The notes under the pieces are model-generated. The model was not told the DNA's origin and made no database searches. It was given only the letters and a program-made list of their open reading frames with translations. From positions 7,789,291-7,853,290 of the forward strand of contig OY482865.1 in NCBI GenBank assembly GCA_960531495.1: a DNA stretch of 64,000 nucleotides. The letters run 5' to 3'. A program made the translations under genes and the position numbers. Below, in pieces: positions 53,996 through 64,000 of the stretch; within the stretch, counting starts at the first letter, position 1; every line of letters begins with the position of its first letter. This DNA comes from Zeus faber (taxonomy: Eukaryota; Chordata; Actinopteri; Zeiformes; Zeidae).

Positions 53996-54769
53996 TGTAC
54001 ACAGTCAAACCGGGCTCGTCGTACTGTACCCGCGCCGAAACGCCGACCGACGAGCGTCCAAGGGGGGCGCGAGCATTCGTTAAATGGTACAGTGCTGCCC
54101 AGACTTCCGCTGAGCTGAGACTCCGTTCAGGAGGAAATGTCCCTCACACCCGCCCCCGCACCCCGGAGCGTCACGTCGGGTCATTGCGCTGTCGTTTCTG
54201 TGGCGTCCGATGGCCGTGCTCTTAATGTTTTATTCTTTTTTTTTTTTCTTTTTTTTTATCTAAATTGCTTTTATTTCTATTTTTTTTGCAGTTGTGACAA
54301 TAGGAAAGGGGGAATTCAATGGATTAAGGAGCCTCCAGGGGACATTCTTTCTGTTCTTTCTTTTTGGGTGTAGTTGAGAGCTTTACATGTACTTTATTGT
54401 ACTTTAACATGTGCACACATAGACATATTATGTGCATATAAAGTATACATTTACTTAATATATTCAACAGATCGATTGGCTCCCCACAAAGCCAGCGTAG
54501 TCAACCTTCTCTTTTGCAAATATAAGCATTTACTTCCCTTTGTGCCATCACTTCATATGAACTCAACCTATGTGTAATTATAGTTTATAGTCAGTTATGG
54601 TCATTTATGATTATAGTAAACAGCGTTGCACTTCATCAGTAGATCAGCTGAACACAAAGTCATCGTCGTGGCAAATTCTATTCTATTATATTCTATTATT
54701 TAGTGGCGCAGCAACAGTTATGGCCGTGTGAAAGGTCTCGAAGGACGGTTTAAATTTCTAGATGGCCGT

Positions 54770-54905
54770 TGTGCGTGAAGTCGTCACCAATCCGCATCGC
54801 TCCTCATCAAAGACGTCTCAATTAGGAGACATCGCTGTTGACACCGGAGAGCTTTTCCATCTAATTAACTACCTCGCTTTATTGCCGTGCTGGTAAATTA
54901 TTCAG
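54770..54905. promoter_or_regulatory. Candidate conserved non-coding element
   Basis: Repeat-free block with a TAATTA core at 54862-54867, CTCAATTAGGAG near 54817 and TGGTAAATTATTCAGC near 54890, followed by an ACC repeat at 54915-54933. Resembles a homeodomain-regulated enhancer; untested. Confidence 0.35.
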
Positions 54906-55156
54906 CTAAGCGCCCCACCACCACCACCACCACCCATCCCCACCCACTGTCTGACGGGGGTGGACGGAAGTGCGCGTGTGCGTGTGCGTGTGGTTATAGT
55001 GGTGGGGGGTGGAAAGAGATTTTTATAAAAAGTCTCCACTTCATTTTCTATTCATCGCCTCTCGCCCATATTGCCTCCCAGATCACAGAGAATATTCACC
55101 TAATCAGATTTATGATTTATCCCATTTAAATTCAGTCGACTTTCTCAAACAGAGAG

Positions 55157-55283
55157 GGGTGGTGGTGGTCGTGGTGGTGGTGGTGGTGGTGGTGGTGGTG
55201 GTGGGTAGAGAGAGAGAGAGCGAGCGAGCGAGAGAGAGAGAGAGAGAAAGAATGAGTGAGCGAGCGACGGAGAGAGAAAGAGG
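55157..55283. repeat. (GGT)n followed by (GA)n compound repeat
   Basis: About sixteen GGT units (55157-55205) then a GA tract with CGAG variants. Gives poly-Val and Arg-Glu frames only. Confidence 0.96.
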
Positions 55284-55537
55284 AGCAATTTGTACAGAAG
55301 AGAGACACCTGGTGTGGGTGACCTCTATTTAAATGAATAAAGATTGTCTCTATATATTCCATGATTGTCCCACATCTAATCAGCATATATTATTGAGCAT
55401 TAGTGGGTTAAACTGGGGAAACTGGAGAACGGTTTCCTCTCAAGTGCCTGAACGATGTAAACCATGTGACCTTCAAAAACATTACAGATGGTCCTGGTTT
55501 GGGGGTTTGAAAAAAAATAAAATAAAAAAATTTATTT

Positions 55538-55540
<3 letters not shown>

Positions 55541-55582
<42 letters not shown>
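55541..55582. repeat. (TA)n microsatellite
   Basis: A pure TA tract. Confidence 0.97.
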
Positions 55583-55590
<8 letters not shown>

Positions 55591-56140
55591 AGCTGATTCT
55601 GATATTATATACAGTGTGTTACATTCTGACATATATATTTTCACTATGAGGGATATTGGTCACTGTATATACAGTACATACTATACATTATACATTATAC
55701 ATTTTGCTAATATATTACTGCTTCATTGTTGTTTTTTTCTGATTGGGGCTGGAACCCCCCGATTGCAATTGCTTTAGCTTTGGGGCTAAAAATAACACTA
55801 ACACACCAACGGCAGAAGTCACGAACACGGTTTATGTCTCGTTAGAACCGAGATGCAGCAAACATGTCGTGGTTCAGGTTCCATCCGAATCCATCCAGGC
55901 ACGGAGCAGAAATGAGTGAAAAACCGACCAAATTTGAGGCCCCAAATAGCCAGGTGGCCGTGCGTCGCCCTCGCGCCCAACGTTCGAAAACGAATGAACG
56001 AGATGTGATTTAGAGGAAGACGCTTTGTGATGTCATCATACTACGTACTATATATGTACAGATTAGGGTTCAGAACGTCGATTCGAGTGGTGTCGGTGGG
56101 CGGTGTAGACCCCGTCGCTCTGTAGTGGTAGAGATTACAA
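55583..56140. other. Unique intergenic DNA, no gene seen
   Basis: Contains repeated ATACATTATAC words near 55680. Otherwise unremarkable. Confidence 0.4.
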
Positions 56141-56146
56141 ACTAGG

Positions 56147-56182
56147 CGTGTGTGTGTGTGTGTGCGTGTGTGTGTGCGTGTG

Positions 56183-56217
<35 letters not shown>
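56147..56217. repeat. (GT)n microsatellite with GC interruptions
   Basis: GT tract with three regularly spaced GTGC variants. Confidence 0.97.
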
Positions 56218-56530
56218 TTATGTACGATCTGACCTGCTCGACGTCTGTGGATCTGTTCCATTGATATTTTATCTTTTTCGGTCGACATTACTTTGCGGGA
56301 TTCATGAAAAAAAAAAAAACACGAAGACACATGAATCCACAGTAACTCGTGACAACACTGAGTCGAATCCACCTGACTGTGAATGAGTGATGTGTTCGTG
56401 ATCTGGGAAGGCATCCGAAAAAGAGATGCCGCGATACGGTCATTTGTCACAGAAATACGACGACGTTCTTCGTGGAGACGTCATTCATTGAAGATGTAAT
56501 CCAGGGGAAGAAGTCACCAGTAAAACCACG

Positions 56531-56955
56531 TATGTTCGACTACCTTCGAAGAGCTCTGTAAATACGCAAACCTGCCCAAACATGTCATAATTCACCCGCA
56601 TGAGTCCAAACGTCACCTACCGTCACTGTGTATTGACAAATTCTGACATAATTCAAATGCCAAATTATTGTTAAAGTTCCATAAATGTCCGCATCACAAT
56701 ATAGACAAGTCATCTATCCTGCTGAATTTTCCAACCGTAGATTATAAACAGAAAAAATACAATGAAGTACTAATTAAAACTAACATTTATTTATTATGTT
56801 TGTGAGATAACATATTATTAATTATTATTATTATTATTTTTATGTCAAGTAATCACAAAGCTTTTTTTTGTTCCAGATGCCAAAAAATAGCCAAAAGTCC
56901 AAGATGATAATGAAGCATTCTATTAAAGTGTGTATGTTACATTACACAAGATAAA
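56531..56955. repeat. Dispersed repeat, copy B, uninterrupted
   Basis: It aligns with 28534-29235 in the same orientation across an array of shared words (GTTCGACTA, CACCTACCGTCACTG, GTATTGACA, GTTAAAGTTCCATAAAT, GTCATCTATC, CAGAAAAAATACAAT). It lacks the 220-bp stretch that carries the perfect palindrome in copy A, so it shows the older, uninserted state or a deletion. Confidence 0.75.
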
Positions 56956-58240
56956 AAACACTATTATGACTGGACGAATACAGTATTGTCCTGTGTGACA
57001 AGTGAGATGAGAATCAGGCTGAATCCGTATAGTTTAATCCCTCATTCTATGCCGGCTTAAGGAAAAATCTTCAAAATGTAATTCCCAACTAACACAACCA
57101 AAGTGGCCCCCGTGTACCGCTGCCTGCATCCATTGCTCGTCTTATTTTTTAAGGATTAATATCCTCGGCTTTTTTCCGGCTTAAAAGTATCAAAACACCA
57201 CAAATCTCAGAACTTTCTCAAGGTCTGGCTGGAATACGTTGAATCTCGTGGCATGCGCGCCCACATTTTTGTATCAGGATAAAAATTGATAAACCCTCAA
57301 CAACTCACCCCAAATGGAGGAACCTTGGCGTCACATGGAGAACAACTTTGTGACATCATGAACCAACACTGCTGTATATAAATCCACGGTTCGTCTCTGT
57401 GTAAGACGGTAACTCGTGCTACATTGCACGGAATCCGGAGAACTGTCGTGCGTATCCAAGGCGACTAAATGTGACCCTGCGCTCTGCAGCTTTATTTATT
57501 ATCGCTCTTACGTCTGCTTTGCTCTCTCATCATTCCACTGCACAGTACACCTATGACAAATCAATCATCTCGAACCTATCGACTTTAACGGCCGTAATTG
57601 CCGTGACGATGGATGACGATTAGGTGCGATTAAGCAAACTAAGATGAATAGATGAACAATTCGGCGACTACCGCCCCCCGCCCAAGCGGCGGCCGACCGG
57701 CTCCCGGTGACTGACAGGTCCCTCTCGACAGCGAGAGACGGCGGCGCCCTCGGCCGCTCCGCGTCGCCGGTCAACCTTCCGCCAGCATTTTCGCCACCAC
57801 CCCATCAGGTGGAGTTCATCGCGTCCTCCCTCCCGAGTTTTCTCAAATGAATGACAAACGCGTCAACATCCATCCCAGCTGGGGCTCCGCGCTCCGGCAC
57901 GTCTTCATTCCTGATCCGTTTCCTTTCTCGGAAATCAAATGGCCTCTGCTGAGCAAACGGCACATAGAGCAGAGTTCTTACAGAGCTTCACTGGAGAATA
58001 TAACATGAGGCGAAAGGCGAGCGCTGCAGGCGTGTTCTCATGCAGGTTGCCTCGTCTAGAAGAGGGAACACGACATCCCTCGTTCGCTCTCCCCTCGGCA
58101 GAATCCTCCCCCCCGCCGTAAAAACAACCTTCTGACAATAAAAGAAGCTCGACCTTGTGTCTGAGCCATTCGGTGAACAATGACTCAGCTTGAGTACATG
58201 GCGGTACATGCAACGACCTAAAAGTGATCAATACAGTAAA
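56956..58240. other. Unique intergenic DNA with a TATA-like site
   Basis: No gene is seen. TATATAAAT near 57375 is followed about 30 bp later by GTCTCTGTGTAAG, a layout compatible with a core promoter, but no transcript is identifiable and the match is weak. CpG-rich at 57660-57780. Confidence 0.35.
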
Positions 58241-58315
58241 TGAAAAATAAATAAAGCAATAAAATCAAATACTTAAAATAATAACAAATAAATAAATAAC
58301 AATAAAATAAAAATA

Positions 58316-58377
<62 letters not shown>

Positions 58378-58418
58378 ATTTATAATTATATTATAATTAA
58401 TTATATAATTATAATTTT
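58240..58418. repeat. AT-rich block with (AT)n tract
   Basis: A-rich AATAAA words grade into a TA tract of about 60 bp (58316-58378) and then TTATAATTA words. Confidence 0.93.
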
Positions 58419-59037
58419 CTTGATTATATAAATTAAATATAGTCAATCTGTTCTTGGGTTATGAAAATGTAAAGTGTGCCCCTGATATAACAGATATTAA
58501 GCAGTGTTTTGTTTCAACCTGAACCGCCCTTTCCTTCCCATGCCCCCTCCTCCCGCTTCTTAAGTCCGAAAATGTCGCCAAATCAATGAATTTTTTTTAA
58601 TTTCCTAATCGCAGCGCGAAAAAAAAGGTCGGACAATCGTACTCCGCGACACAATCCGATAGATTGATTTCCGGGAGTACGAAAAACGCGTGAGACTGCG
58701 TTGGCTTGATGGACGGGCTGTGAATGGGATGTCTCCACCTTTCTACGCGAAGATCCAATATTCAAAAGGTTGTCAGAGGAAAGGGCCGCCGAAACGATTG
58801 AGACCCGGCCCCGCAGATTACTTTCGATGGTCTCTCAGTGATTCACCCTTGACACAGTTCTCCTTTTGATCCAGTTGGATGACTGGAGGTGAAGAAGTCC
58901 TTGTTTGTATTTTTCTCCCTGCCGGCCTTTGCCCTCAACGTAAGCCACGGAAGGCAGCGTCTAAATCGATGCACCTCGTTCATTGAAGCCGCTTGAGTTT
59001 TGAAAAAAAAAACAAAAAAAAAAAACTAGCCTTAGAT
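58419..59037. other. Unique intergenic DNA, no gene seen
   Basis: Mixed composition, with two poly-A runs near 59003-59024 beside the hairpin that follows. No coding signal. Confidence 0.4.
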
Positions 59038-59074
59038 TTAAGAGGCGCGTGATTTAATCACATGCGCCTCTTAA
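59038..59074. repeat. Inverted repeat, 16-18-bp arms
   Basis: TTAAGAGGCGCGTGAT pairs with ATCACATGCGCCTCTTAA around TTA, with a two-base bulge. The outer 11 bp (TTAAGAGGCGC) are perfect. It lies in unique DNA, just after a poly-A run. Confidence 0.92.
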
Positions 59075-59499
59075 TCGACGTAAAATCGGGCACGGGATAA
59101 AACAAAGACTAATTCGGAAATATATCAAATTAAAATAAGATTAATGCCGAGATAAAATGCTCTTTTTCAAAAGTTAATTTCATTGGAGGCGTAATTAAAA
59201 ATGGTTTGGCGGATTCACAGAGGATTTTATTGTAATTTATTATATTATATCTACATATTATTTTAAATGGATAATATATGTGTTGTGTGATGTAGCTAGT
59301 CTAGTATGACTTTTTACAATTCCCCAAATTCAAAACTTTGTCTCATAGGTAATAATCCCTGCGACCTCGCAAACATAGTCTTCCATGGCGTAGGCACCAA
59401 AATAAGAACAACGGTGTCTGCTACATTCCTGATGTACAACAAACCGGGAGTGTTGTCGTTTTTTATTTTTGGGTTACAGCTGCAACTGTGAGCGAGTCC

Positions 59500-59790
59500 T
59501 CTCCACCGCAACCTTCTTTTATTATATACCTGCACCAATCTGCGCCGGCACCCCAGCCGCAGAGACATTTCCATGCAAAACAGACCCCAGACTGCATGCA
59601 CTTTAATATCCAGCAATTACGCAATCCGGCAGAATGTGTAATTATTCACACCTATCATGTCCGCGCCCGTTATTTTAATGCGTGATGTATGGATGCACAT
59701 TAATACGGCGCAAGGGGTGTGCGTTCATCCGACAAGGAAACTACGCTTCCAAGCCGGCGGCACCTGGAATTAACACGGGTGTTTGTGTAA
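59500..59790. promoter_or_regulatory. Strong candidate conserved non-coding element
   Basis: About 290 bp of repeat-free sequence with a TAATTA core at 59639-59644, GCATGCACTTTAAT, GCAATTACGCAATCC, TTATTTTAATGCG and GCACATTAATACGG words. Spacing and variety of AT-rich cores in GC-balanced DNA suggest an enhancer. No alignment was possible. Confidence 0.4.
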
Positions 59791-60042
59791 CCAAAGTGAT
59801 ATTTACAAATAAAAAATTTGTGCAGCTCGCCAAAATATGTTCTGTAGTACTTTTATTTTTGCGCCTGGCACTTTTATTTTCAAAAGTTTTAAACATCCGG
59901 GCGAAAACGAAAACGCCGATCTCCGTCACCATGAAAATGACCAAAGCGCATGCAGCATCGAGATACAACGTTGGCATGTATTTGGTGTATACTGTATATT
60001 AATGAGCAGACCTATGACCTAGACCTAGGCAAATTAAATGTA

Positions 60043-60403
60043 CATGACCACAACTACATGTACATGTACATATCCACCAGCACTCCTTCACTTTATATTT
60101 ATATCTATATCTTGTGCAATAGACTGACCTATTTCTGTTTACTGCTACAAATGTCCAATTTTTTGATTTCTGTTTTAGGATTTTTTTTTTATTTTAATGA
60201 CCTCTTTTTTTTTTTTATTCGACTGTTATTTTATTTTAATTTTTAATTTAATTTTTATTTTTTTATTTCTTTCTCAGCTTTGCCTTGTTATTTTATCTTT
60301 TCATGCCCACTACGTAGGTGTTGCCTGTCATGACCTAAGAATTTCATTGTACTGTATGACCTTGTATTGTACTGTACATTTGACTAATAAAACATTTTAA
60401 ACT
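60043..60403 (+). mobile_element. LINE/SINE 3' tail, plus-strand copy
   Basis: Partner of 40128-40505 in opposite orientation. It has the same order of words and ends GAATTTCATTGTACTG...ACTAATAAAACATTTTAA. Its middle carries long T runs that the partner lacks. No reverse-transcriptase frame is attached. Confidence 0.82.
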
Positions 60404-60835
60404 TTGGATACTGGCCGAATTTGTCACCGAAAAATATTTGGATAAATAAGACGAAGCGCTTCACTTAAAATTTCACGACGACCGGCTGCAGGCTGTGCAT
60501 TCACATCGCATCACAGTTTGGAGACTTATTTGTCTTTTGCCGACGGGGGGAAGGAATCAATGTTCCTCGAAGATAATGGCGCTTCACGAGGCCATAACCA
60601 TTCAACACGACGCTTGGGCCTCGTACCGGTTGCGGTATAGTTGTACAATCTTATGGGACGCCGGGCGACGGAACTCACTTTGCCCAGTTAAGATCAGAGG
60701 CGAAGGTTCACAGACACGGGCGGCGAAAAAAAGAAGAGCGGGTGCGAGCCTCGCCCGCTAAGGCGACGGAGATCGCACCGAGGGTGGTGGTGGTGTCCGG
60801 TCACGCGAGCACGCCAGACCTAAATATTCTCTGTG
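60404..60835. other. Unique intergenic DNA, no gene seen
   Basis: CpG-containing single-copy-looking DNA without recognisable features. Confidence 0.4.
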
Positions 60836-60925
<90 letters not shown>

Positions 60926-60951
60926 TCACTCACTCACTCACTCACTCACTC
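60836..60951. repeat. (CA)n then (CACT)n compound microsatellite
   Basis: About 85 bp of CA followed by about eight CACT units. Confidence 0.97.
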
Positions 60952-63900
60952 TTACGCCGAAGGGACGCGAAGTCCGGTACGTCGGCGGGAATGCTCTCGT
61001 CCCACCGCCAACGGGACACGCGCGAGGGGCCGCGGTCATTTCTGAGCACTTCCCGCCGAGGGGGGAGCGTCGCCTCTGGTCGTATTTTCCCCAGACCTCG
61101 AGTGCCATCGACCCCGACCGCAGCTCTCAGGAGTCATCGGAAGCCGCATTTCGTCACGGCTTCCCGCTCCCATTCGATAATCGAGTGAACTCCGATCAAG
61201 AAGAACGATAAAAAATGTTTTCCAAAAGTTTATATGACGCGGCGTCTTGGCTTGTGGTATAACTGAATTTTTTCCGGCTACATCTCTGCAATGCATGCAG
61301 GGAAACGCCGGCAAGCCTGTCTGAAATCCGGGGGTCAAAGTGTATACTTTCATGAACTAAATGCTTCGACTCGGGGGAGGACGGGACCACACGCACCCAG
61401 CACCGTCCACTTCGAGGGCTCGGGGGGAATGCAGGAGGTAAACACTGTGCTGGAAAGGTGAAAAAAAAAAGATAACAATCACAACTTGCAACCAAAACGA
61501 TCTGGTTTTTATTTCTTCTCATGTTGACCTGCCATCACACACGAGTGAACGATCACCCGTGGGCCTCTGTTTTTTGGGGGGGGGGTTTTAACACCTTTTC
61601 TAAAACAGAGAGTACAGGTTTTTTATTAGGAACTGGCAGGAATTACCACCGTCATGCTGTTTATAGCTATTAATTGTCGCCGTTTCAGATTCCCAGTCAG
61701 TCGAGCAGTCACTGTGGACAAAATTGGTCTTTTTTATTTTTTTTTTAATTTTAACATACGCTCTCATTTTCCCATTTCAACCCGCTTATTAGATATCTTT
61801 TCCAGGGCCGTCCTGGTGGCCGCGATAAGCGCGCGTTCCATATAGGTGACATGCCTGCACTGTGTCGCTGTGTGTCTCTGAACCCCACAATAAACAGATA
61901 AATAAATAAATAGATAAAAACAAACATGTTTTTTCAGATTGTAAATGCGTGGAACTAATCATTTCTATTTGGATTCTCCACACAGCGAGGACAGAAGCTA
62001 CCGGTGAAAGCGAGGGCCAATGTTCCACCAAACCGCCGTAGCACTCTAAAATGTCCAGTATTCATTCTCTCTTTCAGGCAAGTGTTAAAAGTACAGGTCT
62101 AAGGGCTTTTTCTTTTTTTGTCCTTTTGTTTTGTGTTTTACATCTTGGAAATTATGGGAGGAAATGCTGGAATGAAGGAGAACAAAAAAGCATCTCCGGT
62201 CGATTGTCGTGTTTCGTGACCTCGGAAAGTAAAATGAGCGTTCTCAGCACGAGCACTCTTCCCTAATTTACTTGCTTATTTACCTCTTGAAATAAAAACA
62301 AAAGAAAACGCTGGTCATGTGAATTAAAGCACAGAGCTCCTACATGTGCACACGTGATAAAAAAGACCCATTGGCACGAAAGCCCAGGTCCAACAGCGAC
62401 ACCTCGTGGACGGTCTCGCGATTTCGGGACGTGACCAAGACGGAGCATTTTGACCCAGGTGTTTATGTTTCTTACCCCACCGCCATCTCCGCAAACAAAC
62501 ACCGCTTCTCCGTCACGGAGCTCCCCCGCTGTGCAGCAGGCCGCGGTTTGGACGTAAAGCAGCGGGGAGGCCGAGCTTTCCAGTTTACAGATCACAGAAA
62601 ATTATAGTTAAACATGCAGACTCTGCTTGGATGTACTGCATGTATACTTTGCATACAGTATGTGGAGGCTTTGATGCATCGTTTCTGGCATAACATGATG
62701 GCTAGGATTTCTTTCTTTCTTTTTTTTAAGGACCTTTGAACTTCTGCCTTTTAGCATTAGCATTGTCCTTAAATGGGGACTCTGGTATTTACCGTAGCAA
62801 CCTCAAAGTCCTTTTTTAATCGTTGGCCGTTGCAGTCGGGACCACGACGTCGGGCGACCGCGGCGACCTCATTATACCAACTGCCGCACCTCGACCGAAA
62901 GCCGTTCCCCCGATACCGGATCAATTTAAAGGATTCTGACGCCACTCAGGTCACCACTCGGGTTGACTTCTGATGATCGAGAAAAATTTGGTGTAGGTTA
63001 AAAAAAACCTCTAGGAATTCAAAAAACCTTTCCTTTAATAAGCCCCAATGACAACAGCCAGCATATCACAAAGCACTGGCAGGGCCCGACGTTAACTTTT
63101 AAAAGCGGTCGCCAAGTTGGCATCGGCTTTTGGTTGCCAAGACAACAAAACGTTTGTCGAAATTGCAACGATTTTGTAATTGAGTCAAGAGCTAAATGTA
63201 TGTCAGAGTTGGTCGACAATGGCCCAAATCTGTTGCCCCGGGCAACCGTTAACGACGATCCCCGAGCGCTGGATCTGTGCCGGATACTGGACGGCCAGAA
63301 CGTAGCACTACGTTCGGAAGTGATGAAGTTGACATCTTCCAAAAAAATTCTGGAAATCCCGCTGCAAAAACGTGTAAAGCCTGACGAAGGCCAAAAGGGA
63401 AGGAACCGGACGGCCGACTTAAAGACGCCTTAGTTCTCGGTTGTTGTATTTCCCCAGAGGACGGACGTCGGTGACGGGCGTTTGGAGATCCCTTTTTGAG
63501 ACGAGCGATTTCTGAGGAAATCATTGAAACGAAATACCACACCTCCAAACCAATTTGGTTGTTTTGTTTTTTTTCCGCCGAGCCGCTCCTCCACCTGACT
63601 GACGTCTCCGAATGCGGCTGTCGATTTAATTGGGCTTTGGCTGGGTAAGCAGAGCGGGCGCCAAATTAGCTGAAATCGTTCCGGTGCCGTCGGGTGAACC
63701 CGAGCGCAGGAGCCACGGAGGCTCCGGCAGGAATCCTCAAACCGGGGCATGTTTAGCAAGGAGCTCAGAATGCATACGGGCACCCAAGCACTCCGTTTAC
63801 ATGGCGAGGGCGTACAGGCGACACTGCTCACGGGGAAACCTCCCCGGCAGACGCAGGCGACACCGCTAACAGGGAATTTACAATCCGACACGAAGGCCGA

Positions 63901-64000
63901 CGGGGGGTAAGACAAACCAAATAACACCGGGGTAAGTGAGTCGACCAGACGCGGCGGAGAGGGGGGGGGACACCAGGATGCACGTGGGGAACACCCCGAG
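60952..64000. other. Unique intergenic DNA to the window end, no gene seen
   Basis: CpG-rich at 60960-61180 and 63650-63960. Poly-G at 61576-61588. Near 63080 the words GGGCCCGACGTTAACTTTT and GCCAAGTTGGC resemble, faintly and from memory, an old vertebrate transposon, but I cannot define ends. Several frames of up to 165 codons on both strands show no recognisable domain. Confidence 0.4.

Noticed and set aside
57370-57420. TATATAAAT with a downstream start-like context, considered as a promoter
   Set aside because: A single TATA-like word without initiator, conserved context or transcript is not enough; it is kept only as a remark in the region entry.

Overview
The window looks like a gene-poor intergenic stretch from a teleost (ray-finned fish) genome, probably a percomorph. 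Three things support this: about thirty long (CA)n/(GT)n tracts, several transposon termini that I recognise as common fish families (Tc1-like, hAT, TTAA-flanked and L2/CR1-type LINE sequences), and clusters of CpG-rich DNA alternating with AT-rich DNA. No bacterial, plasmid or phage architecture is present. I could not identify a single host protein-coding gene, tRNA, rRNA or CRISPR array. The long open frames are artefacts of microsatellites (VCVCV/HTHTH, poly-Arg/poly-Ala, Leu-Met repeats) or of GC-rich DNA that lacks stop codons.

Layout. 0-8.6 kb: microsatellites, a 27-copy CCG repeat at 7.4 kb and a few conserved-looking unique blocks. 8.65-9.81 kb: the 3' end of a dead LINE on the minus strand, with reverse-transcriptase motifs, followed by (TA)n tracts that enclose a 30-bp relic of a Tc1-like end. 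11-20 kb: mostly unique DNA with homeobox-type motifs. 20-28 kb: a CpG-rich domain. 28-32 kb: a palindrome-bearing dispersed repeat, a deleted Tc1-like element and a tandem duplication. 33-43 kb: the longest GT tracts, a hAT-type miniature element with its target-site duplication, a fold-back element, a LINE tail and a TTAA-flanked miniature element sitting inside a degenerate repeat array. 43-52 kb: a hexamer satellite, polypurine/polypyrimidine inverted repeats, and a hAT-like miniature element filled with a CpG-rich heptamer array. 52.4-52.9 kb: a solo LTR with a perfect 5-bp target-site duplication. 53-64 kb: small hairpins, second copies of two dispersed repeats seen earlier, and mostly unique DNA.

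Function. Nothing here forms a pathway. The best functional hypothesis is regulatory: a dozen or more blocks of unique, balanced-composition sequence carry clustered TAATTA homeodomain cores, an octamer-like site and similar motifs, as expected of conserved non-coding enhancers around a developmental gene outside the window. This is inference from appearance only; cross-species alignment would decide it. The firmest claims are the transposable elements with target-site duplications (solo LTR at 52416-52925, hAT-type elements at 36258-36682 and 46174-46362), the TTAA-flanked element at 41531-41844, the LINE reverse-transcriptase fragment, and the exact inverted repeats.
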